Positions 42,993 through 51,454 of a DNA stretch of 64,000 nucleotides are shown one piece after another. Each line of letters begins with the position of its first letter. Within the stretch, counting starts at the first letter, position 1. The DNA lies in contig NZ_PGTZ01000008.1 in assembly GCF_002798015.1 (NCBI RefSeq), positions 248,001 to 312,000 on the forward strand, read 5' to 3'. The notes beneath the pieces are model-generated. The model had not been told where the DNA came from. It saw only the letters and a program-made list of their open reading frames with translations, and made no database searches. Source of the DNA: Luteimicrobium subarcticum (GTDB lineage: Bacteria; Actinomycetota; Actinomycetes; Actinomycetales; Cellulomonadaceae). The translations under genes were made by a program, and so were the position numbers.

Positions 42993-44456
42993 TCAGCGGC
43001 CCGCGCGGGCCTCGCAGAACGCGAGGAGCGTGCGGACGGCCACGCCGGTGCCGCCCGCGGGCGTGTAGCCGAACGGCGCCTTCTCGTTGAACGCCGGGCC
43101 GGCGATGTCGAGGTGCGCCCACGGCGCCGAGCGGGTGAACTCCTGCAGGAAGATCCCGGCGGTGAGCATCCCGCCCCAGCGCTCGGACACGTTGGCGATG
43201 TCCGCGACCTTCGACGACAGGCCCTCGCGCAGCTCGGTGGGCAACGGCATCGGCCAGAACTCCTCGCCCGCGGCGCCCGCCGCGGCCACGACCTCGTCGC
43301 GGACCTCGTCGGTGCCCATCACGGCGGAGACCCGGCGACCGAGGGCGACCATCTGCGCGCCCGTGAGGGTCGCGACGTCGAGCACGACGTCGGGCTCCTC
43401 CTCGAGCGCCGCGACGAGCCCGTCCGCCATGACGAGACGCCCCTCGGCGTCGGTGTTGAGCACCTCGACGGTCTTGCCGCCGCGGATCGCGACGACGTCG
43501 CCGGGCCGCTGCGCCGTGCCGGACGGCAGGTTCTCGGCGAGGCAGAGCCAGCCCGTGACGGCCACGGGGACCTCGAGCCGTGCGGCGGCGACGACCGTGC
43601 CGAGCACGGCGGCAGCGCCCGCCATGTCGGACTTCATGGCGTCCATGCCCGCGGCGGGCTTGATCGAGATGCCGCCCGAGTCGAACGTGATGCCCTTGCC
43701 GACGAGCGCGACGGACGCCGTCGCACCCTCCGGCCGGTAGGCGAGGCGCACGAGGCGCGGCCCGCGCTCCGAACCCTGGCCCACGCCCACGAGGCCGCCG
43801 TAGCCGCCCGCGCGCAGCGCGTCGTCGTCGAGGACCGTGACCTCGACGCCCGCGCCGGCCGCCTCCTCGACCGCGACGTCCGCGAACGACGCGGGGAACA
43901 GGTGGTTCGGGCTGGCGTTCACGAGGTCGCGCACCAGGTGCACGGACTGCGCGAGGACGCGGGCACGCGACGCCGCGGCGACCGTCACGGCGTCGTCGGC
44001 GTCGGGCGTCACGACCATGACCCGCGCCACAGCGGGCTTCTGCTCGTCCGAGCGGTAGCGCGTGAACGCGTACGCGCCGAGTGCCGCGCCCTCGAGCACG
44101 GCGGCGGCGTGCACACCGGTCGACGGGAGCGCCAGCGCGACGTCCGCGGTGCCCGCGAGCGTGCGGACCGCGGTGCCGGCGGCACGGCGCAGCGCCTCGG
44201 CGTCGTCCGCGTCGCGGCCCACGCCGACGAGGAGGACGACACCCGCGGCGACACCGGCCGGCGCGGGGACGCGCAGCGTCTGGCCCGCGGCGCCGGTGGC
44301 GCCCAGGGGCTCGAGGAGCGCCGTCAGCGGCTCCAGCTCGGGCGCGGTCGTGCCGGCCAGGCGCGGACCGTCGTCCGTCGGGACGACGCCGACGACGAGC
44401 ACGTCGGTCGGTGCGGTGTCGGTGGGAAGGGTGGGGGAGAGGATCAGCTCTGTCAC
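42993..44456 (-). CDS. pepA: Leucyl aminopeptidase
   Basis: 487 aa M17 family zinc/manganese exopeptidase, cytoplasmic hexamer. ALVGKGITFDSGGISIKP contains the metal-binding Lys and Asp, SDMAGAAAVLGT follows, and NTDAEGRLVMADGL is the family signature with metal Asp and Glu and the catalytic Arg. Residues 1-150 form the variable N-terminal domain. The GTG start is 7 nt after TAGCAT (minus 44469-44464), leaderless. Confidence 0.96.
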   Translation of the reverse strand: MTELILSPTLPTDTAPTDVLVVGVVPTDDGPRLAGTTAPELEPLTALLEPLGATGAAGQTLRVPAPAGVAAGVVLLVGVGRDADDAEALRRAAGTAVRTLAGTADVALALPSTGVHAAAVLEGAALGAYAFTRYRSDEQKPAVARVMVVTPDADDAVTVAAASRARVLAQSVHLVRDLVNASPNHLFPASFADVAVEEAAGAGVEVTVLDDDALRAGGYGGLVGVGQGSERGPRLVRLAYRPEGATASVALVGKGITFDSGGISIKPAAGMDAMKSDMAGAAAVLGTVVAAARLEVPVAVTGWLCLAENLPSGTAQRPGDVVAIRGGKTVEVLNTDAEGRLVMADGLVAALEEEPDVVLDVATLTGAQMVALGRRVSAVMGTDEVRDEVVAAAGAAGEEFWPMPLPTELREGLSSKVADIANVSERWGGMLTAGIFLQEFTRSAPWAHLDIAGPAFNEKAPFGYTPAGGTGVAVRTLLAFCEARAGR

Positions 44457-44513
44457 GCGCTCGATGCTATCCCCGGCCGGGTCGCAGGCCTGCGGCCGGT
44501 AGGCTTGCGGCCC

Positions 44514-44870
44514 GTGACCGTCCCCCTCACCGTGCTCGTGGCCGTCGCCGCGCTGGCGCTCGCGGGCTGGGCGGGATGGTTCGTCGCGAAGGACCGCGCG
44601 GTGATCCTGCGCCAGCTGTTCGGCGCCGCGGTCGTCGAGGGTCTGCTCGTGGTCCAGGGCGTGGTCGCGGGCGTGCTGCTCGCGACGGGCACCACGACCG
44701 GGTCGCCCGGCCTCTTCTGGGGCTACGTGCTCGCGTCGCTCGTGATCCTGCCGTTCGCCGCGCTGCTCGCCTTCGCCGAGCGGACCCGCTGGAGCTCGGT
44801 CGTGCTGCTCGCCGCGGCGATCACGATCGTGTTCCTCCAGCTCCGCCTGGTGCAGGTGTGGCAGACGTGA
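44514..44870 (+). CDS. Small four-helix membrane protein, unknown
   Basis: 118 aa, almost entirely hydrophobic: helices at about 3-22, 32-53, 64-85 and 91-110. KDRAVILRQLFGAAVVEG is the main polar loop. No family recognised. GTG 44514 lies 8 nt after TAGGCT (44500-44505). The next membrane protein gene starts 33 bp after its stop. Confidence 0.7.
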   Translation: MTVPLTVLVAVAALALAGWAGWFVAKDRAVILRQLFGAAVVEGLLVVQGVVAGVLLATGTTTGSPGLFWGYVLASLVILPFAALLAFAERTRWSSVVLLAAAITIVFLQLRLVQVWQT

Positions 44871-44903
44871 CGCACCCCCACCGCCGTCCAGGAAGGACAC
44901 GAC

Positions 44904-45332
44904 ATGCCACCCGTCCCCGGTGAGACGCGCAGCGGCCCCGGCCGCCTGCTCGTCGGCGTCTACGGGGTGCTCGCGCTCGCCGCGACCGCCCGTGCCGGCT
45001 ACCAGCTCGCGACGCACGGCAGCGAGGCGCCGCTCGCGTACGCCCTGTCGCTGTTCGCGGGCGTCGTCTACGTCGTGGCGACGGTGGCGCTGTGGCGCGG
45101 CGGCGCGTGGCGGCCGGTCGCGTGGGCCGCCTGCTCGGTCGAGCTCGTGGGTGTGCTCGCCGTCGGGACGGCGTCGCTGGTCGACCCGGACGCGTTCCCC
45201 GACGCGACGGTCTGGTCCGGCTTCGGGCAGGGGTACGGGTACGTGCCGCTCGTGCTCCCGTTCGTGGGCCTGTGGTGGCTGTGGCACACGCGCCCGGCAC
45301 CGGTAGCTCGAGACACGCAGGAGGACGCATGA
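44904..45332 (+). CDS. Membrane protein, unknown, coupled to pyrD
   Basis: 142 aa with four predicted helices. VELVGVLAVGTASLVDPDAFP and the WSGFGQGYGYVPLVLP segment are the best-marked pieces, resembling short actinobacterial integral membrane proteins. A GGAAGGA site precedes the ATG, and its stop overlaps the pyrD start (ATGA), so it is translationally coupled to pyrD. Confidence 0.75.
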   Translation: MPPVPGETRSGPGRLLVGVYGVLALAATARAGYQLATHGSEAPLAYALSLFAGVVYVVATVALWRGGAWRPVAWAACSVELVGVLAVGTASLVDPDAFPDATVWSGFGQGYGYVPLVLPFVGLWWLWHTRPAPVARDTQEDA

Positions 45333-46423
45333 AGGTCTACCCGTTCCTGTTCCAGCACGGCTTCCGCCGGATGGACCCGGAGGCAGCGCACCACCTTGCG
45401 TTCCCCGTGATCGGGCTGCTGGGCCGGACACCCGGTGCGCGCGGCCTCGCCCGGCGCGTGCTGGCGCCGTTCGCGGAGACGACGACCCGCGGTCCGGGGT
45501 CGGTGCAGGTGCTGGGGCGGTCGTTCCCGGCGCCGCTGGGCCTCGCGGGCGGGTTCGACAAGGACGCGAAGGCCGCCCGCGGCCTCGCGACGATCGGGTT
45601 CTCGTTCGTCGAGATCGGGACGGTGACGGCGCACGCGCAGCCCGGCAACGAGAAGCCGCGCCTGTGGCGCGAGCTGGACGTGCGGGGCATCCGCAACCGG
45701 ATGGGCTTCAACAACGAGGGCGCGGCGGCGGCGGCGGACCGGCTCGCCCGGCTGCGTCGGACCTCGGGCGGCCGCGCGGTCCTCGTGGGCGCGAACATCG
45801 GCAAGACGAAGGTGACGGCGCCCGAGGACGCGGCGGAAGACTACGCCACGAGCGCGCGCCTGCTGGCGCCGCACGCCGACTACCTCGTGGTCAACGTGTC
45901 GTCCCCGAACACGCCGGGCCTGCGCGACCTCCAGTCGGTCGACGCGCTGCGCCCCATCCTGGAGGCGGTGCGCGAGGCGGCGGACGAGGCCACCCGTGCC
46001 GCGCGGATCGCCCGGATCCCCCTCCTGGTCAAGATCGCACCGGACCTCGCCGACGACGACGTGGACGCCGTCGCGGACCTCGCTCTCGACCTCGGGCTCG
46101 ACGGGATGGTCGCCGTCAACACGACGATCGGGCACGACCGGGGCCCCGGTGGGCTGTCCGGGCCCCCGCTGCTGCCGCGCGGCGTCGAGGTCGTCCGGCG
46201 GTTGCGGGAGCGCCTCGGCCAAGGACCCGTCATCATCGGGGTCGGCGGCATCACGACCGTCGACGACGCGCGGGCGTACCTCGCGGCGGGCGCAGACCTG
46301 CTGCAGGGCTACACGGCCTTCATCTACGAGGGCCCGTTCTGGGCGTCGCGGATCAACCGTGCCCTGACGGCACGACCGAAGCAGCCGGTTGCCGAGCGCG
46401 CCGGTGAGGAGGGTGGCGCATGA
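45329..46423 (+). CDS. pyrD: Quinone-dependent dihydroorotate dehydrogenase (class 2)
   Basis: 364 aa membrane-associated FMN enzyme that oxidises dihydroorotate to orotate and passes electrons to the quinone pool. The N-terminal helices (about 1-40) bind the membrane. GFDKDAKAARGLATIGF, EIGTVTAHAQPGNEKPRL, NRMGFNNEG, the class 2 catalytic Ser in NVSSPNTPGLR and IGVGGI are present. A good GGAGGA site precedes the ATG. It overlaps the downstream small gene (ATGA). Confidence 0.96.
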   Translation: MKVYPFLFQHGFRRMDPEAAHHLAFPVIGLLGRTPGARGLARRVLAPFAETTTRGPGSVQVLGRSFPAPLGLAGGFDKDAKAARGLATIGFSFVEIGTVTAHAQPGNEKPRLWRELDVRGIRNRMGFNNEGAAAAADRLARLRRTSGGRAVLVGANIGKTKVTAPEDAAEDYATSARLLAPHADYLVVNVSSPNTPGLRDLQSVDALRPILEAVREAADEATRAARIARIPLLVKIAPDLADDDVDAVADLALDLGLDGMVAVNTTIGHDRGPGGLSGPPLLPRGVEVVRRLRERLGQGPVIIGVGGITTVDDARAYLAAGADLLQGYTAFIYEGPFWASRINRALTARPKQPVAERAGEEGGA

Positions 46424-46629
46424 TCCGGCCGCAGTGGACCTGGCGGTTCGTGGGGGCGGACGGCGGCGACGTCGCCGAGCCCGCGAGCCCGCTCTTCACC
46501 AACCAGCACGACGCCGAGCTGTGGCTCGGGGAGATGTGGCGGGTCCTCGCCGCACAGGGCGTCGCGGTCGCGACGGTCCTGCACGACGGGGAGCCTGCGG
46601 CGCCCGCGGTCCCGCTCGAGATGCCCTGA
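46420..46629 (+). CDS. Small protein coupled to pyrD
   Basis: 69 aa. MIRPQWTWRFV and SPLFTNQHDAELWLGEMWRVL suggest a small alpha/beta protein; the aromatic, acidic pattern is conserved-looking. Its ATG overlaps the pyrD stop (ATGA). No function known. Confidence 0.7.
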   Translation: MIRPQWTWRFVGADGGDVAEPASPLFTNQHDAELWLGEMWRVLAAQGVAVATVLHDGEPAAPAVPLEMP

Positions 46630-46662
46630 GGCGGATGCTGCGAGGCCCGGGAGCCCTGCGGG

Positions 46663-47274
46663 CTACTCGGGGTAGACGCCGTGCTTCTTGTGGGCCGGCT
46701 TGGGCAGGCGCGCGCGCCGGATCTGGAAGGCGCGCAGCGAGGCGTACATGACGGTGCCCTTGCGGACCTCGCCGAACTTCGCCTTGAGGCGCTTGCGCAG
46801 CCCGCGCCACATCAAGAAGGTGTCGAAGATCGCGACGATCACGAGCGAGTACAGGGCCACGAGCGTGTACACGCTCGCGTAGGTCGACCCCCCGGCGAAC
46901 AGCATCGTGACGAAGAGCACGAGCGCCACGGGGAGGAAGAACTCGCCGAGGTTCCAGCGGGCGTCGACGTGGTCGCGCACGTAGCGGCGGTCGGCGCCCT
47001 TGTCCTTGGCGGCGAGGTAGCGCTCGTCGCCGGCCTTCTGGCCCTGGTAGGCGCGGGCGCGGTCGGCGCGGGACTTGTCGCGCGCGTCGCGCGCCGCGGC
47101 CTTCCGGTCCGACGGCACGAGCGGGCGCTTGTTGGCGGCCTCGGCGTCGCGGCGCTTGGGTGTCGCCTTGCCCTTGCCGGCGCTGCCGGTGCTGACCGTG
47201 GAGTCGTCGACGACGACGTCCGGCTCCTGGGTCAGGGCCGGCGGCTTGTCGTTGTTCTTGCGGAGGAGTGCCAC
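46663..47274 (-). CDS. DUF3043 family membrane protein
   Basis: 203 aa. The N-terminal 100 residues are Lys/Arg/Asp rich (KATPKRRDAEAANKRPLVP, DRKAAARDARDKSRADRAR) and cytoplasmic. Two membrane helices lie at about 113-133 and 139-158. The end RRARLPKPAHKKHGVYPE fits DUF3043. Conserved in actinobacteria, unknown function. GTG 47274 lies 6 nt after TACCCT, leaderless. Confidence 0.88.
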   Translation of the reverse strand: MALLRKNNDKPPALTQEPDVVVDDSTVSTGSAGKGKATPKRRDAEAANKRPLVPSDRKAAARDARDKSRADRARAYQGQKAGDERYLAAKDKGADRRYVRDHVDARWNLGEFFLPVALVLFVTMLFAGGSTYASVYTLVALYSLVIVAIFDTFLMWRGLRKRLKAKFGEVRKGTVMYASLRAFQIRRARLPKPAHKKHGVYPE

Positions 47275-47390
47275 GTTCCCAGGGTAGTCGAGTCGCGGGG
47301 AGCCTCCGGCCGCGTGCCGTGCCCCGGGTGTGCCGGGACGGTGCCGGTCCTGTGCGCGCGGGACGTCGCGCCGTGCGCCGCTCCCGCCCG

Positions 47391-47927
47391 TCAGCGGGCG
47401 GCGACGTCGACCGACGACGCCCAGGCGTGCATCTCGGGCGCGAGGACGGGCTGGTCGACCGTGGTGCCGTGGTGCTCGGCGAGGAACGCGACCACGTCCG
47501 GTGCGGCGACGCGGGAGCCGTCGCGTGCCAGGAAGCGTCCGGCCACCCAGCCGCGCGCGGCCAGGTCGTCCCCGCGGTGGAACACCTGCTCGAGGTAGAC
47601 GACGCGGTCGTCCCAGCCCACGAGCCGCGTCGTGATGGTGAAGCGTTCCCACAGCCGCAGCGACCGTCGGTACTTCATGGTCGACGCAGCGACCACGGGG
47701 TACCAGCCGCGCTCGCGCAACGCGCTCAGGGCGCCGAGGTCGGCGAGGTAGTTCGACCGGGCGACGTCCATCATCTGCAGGTACGTGCCGTTGTTGACGT
47801 GCCGGTAGAAGTCGAGGTCGCCCGGGTGCACGCGCATCCGCGTGACGGACGGCCCGAGGACGGGGACGGACGGGTCCGGGCGACGTCCGCGCACGGACGC
47901 CCAGGTGAGCTGGAGCTGACGGGTCAC
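47391..47927 (-). CDS. Acyl-CoA thioesterase (hotdog fold)
   Basis: 178 aa. RVHPGDLDFYRHVNNGTYL carries the Asp and His-Asn pair of 4-hydroxybenzoyl-CoA type thioesterases. STMKYRRSLRLWERF and a regular strand pattern follow. The substrate acyl chain is not known. GTG 47927 is 7 nt after TAGCCT (minus 47940-47935), leaderless. Confidence 0.82.
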   Translation of the reverse strand: MTRQLQLTWASVRGRRPDPSVPVLGPSVTRMRVHPGDLDFYRHVNNGTYLQMMDVARSNYLADLGALSALRERGWYPVVAASTMKYRRSLRLWERFTITTRLVGWDDRVVYLEQVFHRGDDLAARGWVAGRFLARDGSRVAAPDVVAFLAEHHGTTVDQPVLAPEMHAWASSVDVAAR

Positions 47928-47999
47928 GGGCTCGAGGCTACGTGCCTGCGACCCGCGGTACCGGACACCTGGGTCGGTCGGAGGCCGGTCGCAGGCCGG

Positions 48000-49178
48000 T
48001 CAGAGGCCGGGCAGCGCCAGCATCTGGTCGAGGGCCACACGGGCGAAGTGCGCGTCGTCGGGATCGACGACGATCTGGTTGACCGTCCGCCCGGCGACGA
48101 GCTGCTCCATCGTCCACACGAGGTGCGGCAGGTCGATGCGGTTCATGGTCGAGCAGAAGCAGACCGTCGAGTCCAGGTAGTGCACCGACAGCTCGGGGTG
48201 CTGCGCGGCCAGCCGCCGCACGAGGTTGAGCTCGGTGCCGATCGCCCAGCTCGAGCCGGGCTCGGCCGCGTCGAGCGCCTGGATGATGTACTCCGTCGAG
48301 CCCACCCTGTCGGCGGCCGTCACGACCTCGTGCTTGCACTCGGGGTGCACCATGACCGTCACGCCCGGCACCGCGGCACGGACGTCGGAGACGTTGCGCT
48401 CGGAGAACCGGCCGTGCACCGAGCAGTGCCCACGCCACAGGATCATCCGGGCGTCCCGGAGCTGCTGCTCGGACAGGCCGCCGAGCGGCTTGCGGGGGTC
48501 GTAGACGACGCACTCGTCGAGCGGGATGCCGAGCCGCAGCACCGCCGTGTTCCGTCCGAGGTGCTGGTCCGGCAGGAACAGGACCTTCTCGCCCTGCTCG
48601 AAGGCCCACCGCAGCGCGACGTCCGCGTTCGACGACGTGCAGACCGTCCCGCCGTGCCGCCCGGTGAACGCCTTGATCGCGGCGCTCGAGTTCATGTAGG
48701 TCACCGGGACGGTCCGGTCCGCGATGCCGAGGTCGGCGAGGGTGTCCCACGCGTCCTCGACCTGGTGGATCGCCGCCATGTCCGCCATCGAGCAGCCGGC
48801 CGCGAGGTCCGGCAGGACGACGCGCTGCGCGTCCGACGTCAGGATGTCGGCGGACTCCGCCATGAAGTGGACGCCGCAGAAGATGACGAACTCGGCGTCG
48901 GGACGTGCCGCCGCCTCGCGCGCGAGCTTGAACGAGTCGCCCGTGACGTCCGCGAAGCGGATCACCTCGTCGCGCTGGTAGTGGTGGCCGAGGACGAACG
49001 CCCGGTCGCCGAGAGCGTCGCGCGCCGCGCGGGCCCGCTCCACGAGGTCGGGGTCGCTCGCAGCGGGCAGCGCGCCCGCGCACTCGACGCCGCGCTCGGA
49101 GGCGAGGTCGCGGCCCTGACCCAGCAGGAGGAGGGGGGAGGCGGCCGGCTCGACGAACGTGTCCAGGAGTGAGCTCAC
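48000..49178 (-). CDS. nadA: Quinolinate synthase A
   Basis: 392 aa. It condenses iminoaspartate with dihydroxyacetone phosphate to quinolinate using a [4Fe-4S] cluster. Cluster and active-site motifs: FCGVHFMAESADIL, YMNSSAAIKAF, WRGHCSVHGRF and HPECKHEV, the three Cys of the NadA set. The nadB and nadC genes are not here, although nadE is. GTG 49178 is 6 nt after GATGAT (minus 49190-49185), leaderless. Confidence 0.95.
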   Translation of the reverse strand: MSSLLDTFVEPAASPLLLLGQGRDLASERGVECAGALPAASDPDLVERARAARDALGDRAFVLGHHYQRDEVIRFADVTGDSFKLAREAAARPDAEFVIFCGVHFMAESADILTSDAQRVVLPDLAAGCSMADMAAIHQVEDAWDTLADLGIADRTVPVTYMNSSAAIKAFTGRHGGTVCTSSNADVALRWAFEQGEKVLFLPDQHLGRNTAVLRLGIPLDECVVYDPRKPLGGLSEQQLRDARMILWRGHCSVHGRFSERNVSDVRAAVPGVTVMVHPECKHEVVTAADRVGSTEYIIQALDAAEPGSSWAIGTELNLVRRLAAQHPELSVHYLDSTVCFCSTMNRIDLPHLVWTMEQLVAGRTVNQIVVDPDDAHFARVALDQMLALPGL

Positions 49179-49269
49179 CGCTGGATCATCGCACGACGGG
49201 CGTACGCTGGGCAGGGACGTCCGGACGTCGTCGGGCCGCGTGAGGACCTGGTGGGAACACCACGGTGCC

Positions 49270-49284
49270 GTTCCACGTTGGAAC
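49270..49284. promoter_or_regulatory. Palindrome upstream of erpA
   Basis: GTTCCA, cgt, TGGAAC: a perfect 6-bp inverted repeat in the roughly 190-bp nadA-erpA divergent region, 82 bp upstream of the erpA ATG. Possible operator. It does not match the SufR motif I know. Confidence 0.35.
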
Positions 49285-49365
49285 CGGTGGCCGCCACGGG
49301 CGGTCCGTCTGACGTGCACGACGAGCAACGGGGCGCGAGCCCACCCGAGCAGCGGGAGCCAACAC

Positions 49366-49716
49366 ATGAGCGAGACCACCGAGGTCGCCACCCACGGCGT
49401 CAACCTGACCGACTTCGCCGCGGACAAGGTCCGCAGCCTCCTCGAGCAGGAGGGCCGTGACGACCTGCGCCTCCGGGTCGCCGTGCAGCCCGGCGGCTGC
49501 TCGGGCCTGATCTACCAGCTGTACTTCGACGAGCGCGTGCTCGACGGCGACGCGCTGCGCGACTACGACGGCGTCGAGGTCGTCGTGGACAAGATGAGCG
49601 TCCCCTACCTCGACGGCGCGACGATCGACTTCGCCGACACGATCGAGAAGCAGGGCTTCACGATCGACAACCCGAACGCGGGCAGCGCCTGCGCGTGCGG
49701 CGGCTCCTTCAGCTGA
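49366..49716 (+). CDS. erpA: Iron-sulfur cluster insertion protein (A-type carrier)
   Basis: 116 aa. A-type Fe-S carrier that delivers clusters to targets such as respiratory and biosynthetic enzymes. VQPGGCSGLIYQLYF holds the first conserved Cys and GSACACGGSF the C-x-C pair. NADH-quinone, SDH or NadA-type enzymes nearby are plausible clients. ATG 49366 has a weak GGGAG site upstream. It is divergent from nadA, with a palindrome between. Confidence 0.93.
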   Translation: MSETTEVATHGVNLTDFAADKVRSLLEQEGRDDLRLRVAVQPGGCSGLIYQLYFDERVLDGDALRDYDGVEVVVDKMSVPYLDGATIDFADTIEKQGFTIDNPNAGSACACGGSFS

Positions 49717-49735
49717 GCCTGCTCGCAGCACACCC

Positions 49736-49755
49736 GCCGGCGCACGACCGCCGGC
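49736..49755. terminator. Hairpin between erpA and the TusA-like gene
   Basis: GCCGGCG (49736-49742), loop CACGAC, CGCCGGC (49749-49755), between two convergent genes. Confidence 0.65.
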
Positions 49756-49781
49756 ACGCGACGCCGCGGACGAGCGGAACG

Positions 49782-50039
49782 TCAGGGTCCTACCCGGACC
49801 GTGACGCGCCACTCGTCCGCGGCGTCGTCGTCCCCGGTCCGAGCGTCGACGTCGACGAGCCGGTGGCCGCGCATCCGGGCCCACGCGGGGACGTCGAGGG
49901 CGGCCGCGGGGTCGGTCGACCACACCTGGAGCAGGGTCCCGGGCGCGGCGTCGCGCGCGGCTGCGGCCAGCCGGACGACCGGCAGCGGGCAGCGCAGCCC
50001 GCGGGCGTCCACCACGGCGGGCGCCTCGTCCGCGCTCAC
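49782..50039 (-). CDS. TusA family sulfurtransferase-like protein
   Basis: 85 aa. The TusA signature DARGLRCPLPVVRL at about residues 11-24 carries the sulfur-accepting Cys (CPxP). The rest is the small alpha/beta fold. TusA relays persulfide sulfur from a cysteine desulfurase to tRNA thiolation or molybdopterin. The GTG start overlaps the upstream desulfurase stop (GTGA), so the two are coupled. That partner lacks its PLP lysine, so the sulfur source is doubtful. Confidence 0.85.
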   Translation of the reverse strand: MSADEAPAVVDARGLRCPLPVVRLAAAARDAAPGTLLQVWSTDPAAALDVPAWARMRGHRLVDVDARTGDDDAADEWRVTVRVGP

Positions 50040-51178
50040 AGGCCGTCCGCCCCGAGCGTGCTGCGCACGCGCGCGACCGCACCGGGGAGCACCGCCAGGA
50101 ACCGGTCGACGTCGTCGCGGTCGACCTCCCGGCCGAGCACGACCCGCACGTTCCCGTGCGTGAGCACACCCATCGCCGCGAGCACGTGCGACGGCTCGAG
50201 CGCCCCGGACGTGCACGCCGACCCCGACCCGACCGCGAACCCCGCCCGGTCGAGCTCGGTGAGGAGAGCCTCCCCGTCGACGTAGAGGCACGAGAACGTC
50301 AGGACGTGGGGGAGCCGGTCGTCCGGGTCGCCGACCACCTCGACGTCCGGGACCCGGGCGACGACCTCGCGCCGCAGGTGCTCGACGAGCTCGCGGCGCC
50401 TCGCGTCCTGCGCCGCGCGGTCCGCCTCGACGGCCTGGAGCGACGCCGCGGCGGCGAACGCCGCGGGCACCGGCACCCCGCCCGGGAACCAGCCGTCCTC
50501 GTCCTCGGGCCACGTCGGGCGCCAGCGCACGCCGCGGCGGACGACGAGCACCCCGGCGCCCGGCAGGCCGCCCCAGTCCGCGGGGTCGAGGGCGAGGACG
50601 TCCCAGGCGTCCCCGAGCGGGACGTGTCCGGCGGACGCGCCGGCGTCGACGAGCAGGGGCACGCCGACGGCGCGCGCGGCCGCGTGGACCTCGTCGACCG
50701 GCTGCAACGTGCCGACCTCGCCGTTGGCGTGCTGGAGGGCGGCCAGCGCGACGCCGTCCGTCCGGACGAGCGCGGCGAACCGTGCCGGGTCGGTCGCACC
50801 GGTGGTTCCGACGGGCGCGAGCACACGCTCGAGGCCGACGTGGTCGACCGCGTGCAGCACGGCGGCGCGCTCGACCGGGGCCAGGACGACGCGCGTCCCG
50901 ACGCGCCGGCGCCCGGCGGCCACGGCGGCGACGGCCGCGTGCAGGGCCGCGGTGTGCGAGGGCGCGAGGTGCACCTCCTCGGTGCGGGCGCCGACGACCT
51001 CGGCCACCGCGGCGCGCGACGCGTCGAGCATCGCGCGCGCGCGCCGACCCTCGGCGCCGAGGCGTCGGGGGTCGGCCCAGCCGTCGGCGAGGGCCTGCGC
51101 GGACGCCTGCAGGGCGACGGGATGGGGTCGCGCGCTACCACCGGCGTCGAGCCAGGTCCGGGGCGTGGTGTCGGTCAC
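50036..51178 (-). CDS. Cysteine desulfurase-like protein without the PLP lysine
   Basis: 380 aa class V aminotransferase fold. WLDAGGSARPHPVAL corresponds to the NifS N-terminus, LQHANGEVGTLQPVDE to the PLP-stacking His region, and GSGSACTSGALEPSHVLAAMG to the active-site Cys (about 322). The Schiff-base lysine of the S/T-x-HK-F/I-G-G-P motif is replaced. The matching stretch reads LDPADWGGLPGAGVL, with Trp at about 200. PLP catalysis in the usual way is therefore unlikely. The GTG start is 6 nt after TAGGGT (leaderless). The stop overlaps the TusA-like gene. Confidence 0.82.
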   Translation of the reverse strand: MTDTTPRTWLDAGGSARPHPVALQASAQALADGWADPRRLGAEGRRARAMLDASRAAVAEVVGARTEEVHLAPSHTAALHAAVAAVAAGRRRVGTRVVLAPVERAAVLHAVDHVGLERVLAPVGTTGATDPARFAALVRTDGVALAALQHANGEVGTLQPVDEVHAAARAVGVPLLVDAGASAGHVPLGDAWDVLALDPADWGGLPGAGVLVVRRGVRWRPTWPEDEDGWFPGGVPVPAAFAAAASLQAVEADRAAQDARRRELVEHLRREVVARVPDVEVVGDPDDRLPHVLTFSCLYVDGEALLTELDRAGFAVGSGSACTSGALEPSHVLAAMGVLTHGNVRVVLGREVDRDDVDRFLAVLPGAVARVRSTLGADGL

Positions 51179-51307
51179 ACCGTCACCCTAGACGGGGCTC
51201 GCCCGTCGCCTCTCGCGCGTGGAGGAAGGGTATCGATCTGACAGATTTCACGACGTCGACAGCAAGAACGCCAAGACGGGCGGTTTCCCCGGGATCGTCC
51301 GACGTGC

Positions 51308-51324
51308 GAGGGCGATTTGCCCTC
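51308..51324. promoter_or_regulatory. Small perfect hairpin upstream of ctaC
   Basis: GAGGGC (51308-51313), loop GATTT, GCCCTC (51319-51324), about 45 bp upstream of a TAGGCT -10 candidate (51368-51373). It could be an operator or the end of an upstream transcript. Confidence 0.3.
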
Positions 51325-51408
51325 CTGTGCCCGCGGGCGCCGCGCGCTCGCACACCCGTTCGCGCGCTAGGCTGCGTGTGTCGAGAACGAAGGTCCTGCG
51401 GAGGAACG

Positions 51409-51444
51409 GTGAGCGACACCGGACCGGCCGCTGACGTGACGTGA
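51409..51444 (+). CDS. Possible 11-residue leader peptide upstream of ctaC
   Basis: GTG start with GGAGG about 5 nt upstream, reading MSDTGPAADVT and stopping at TGA 51442-51444, just before the AAAGG of ctaC. It may couple translation to the weak TTG start of ctaC. It is short enough to be chance. Confidence 0.3.
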   Translation: MSDTGPAADVT

Positions 51445-51454
51445 AAGGCCCCCC

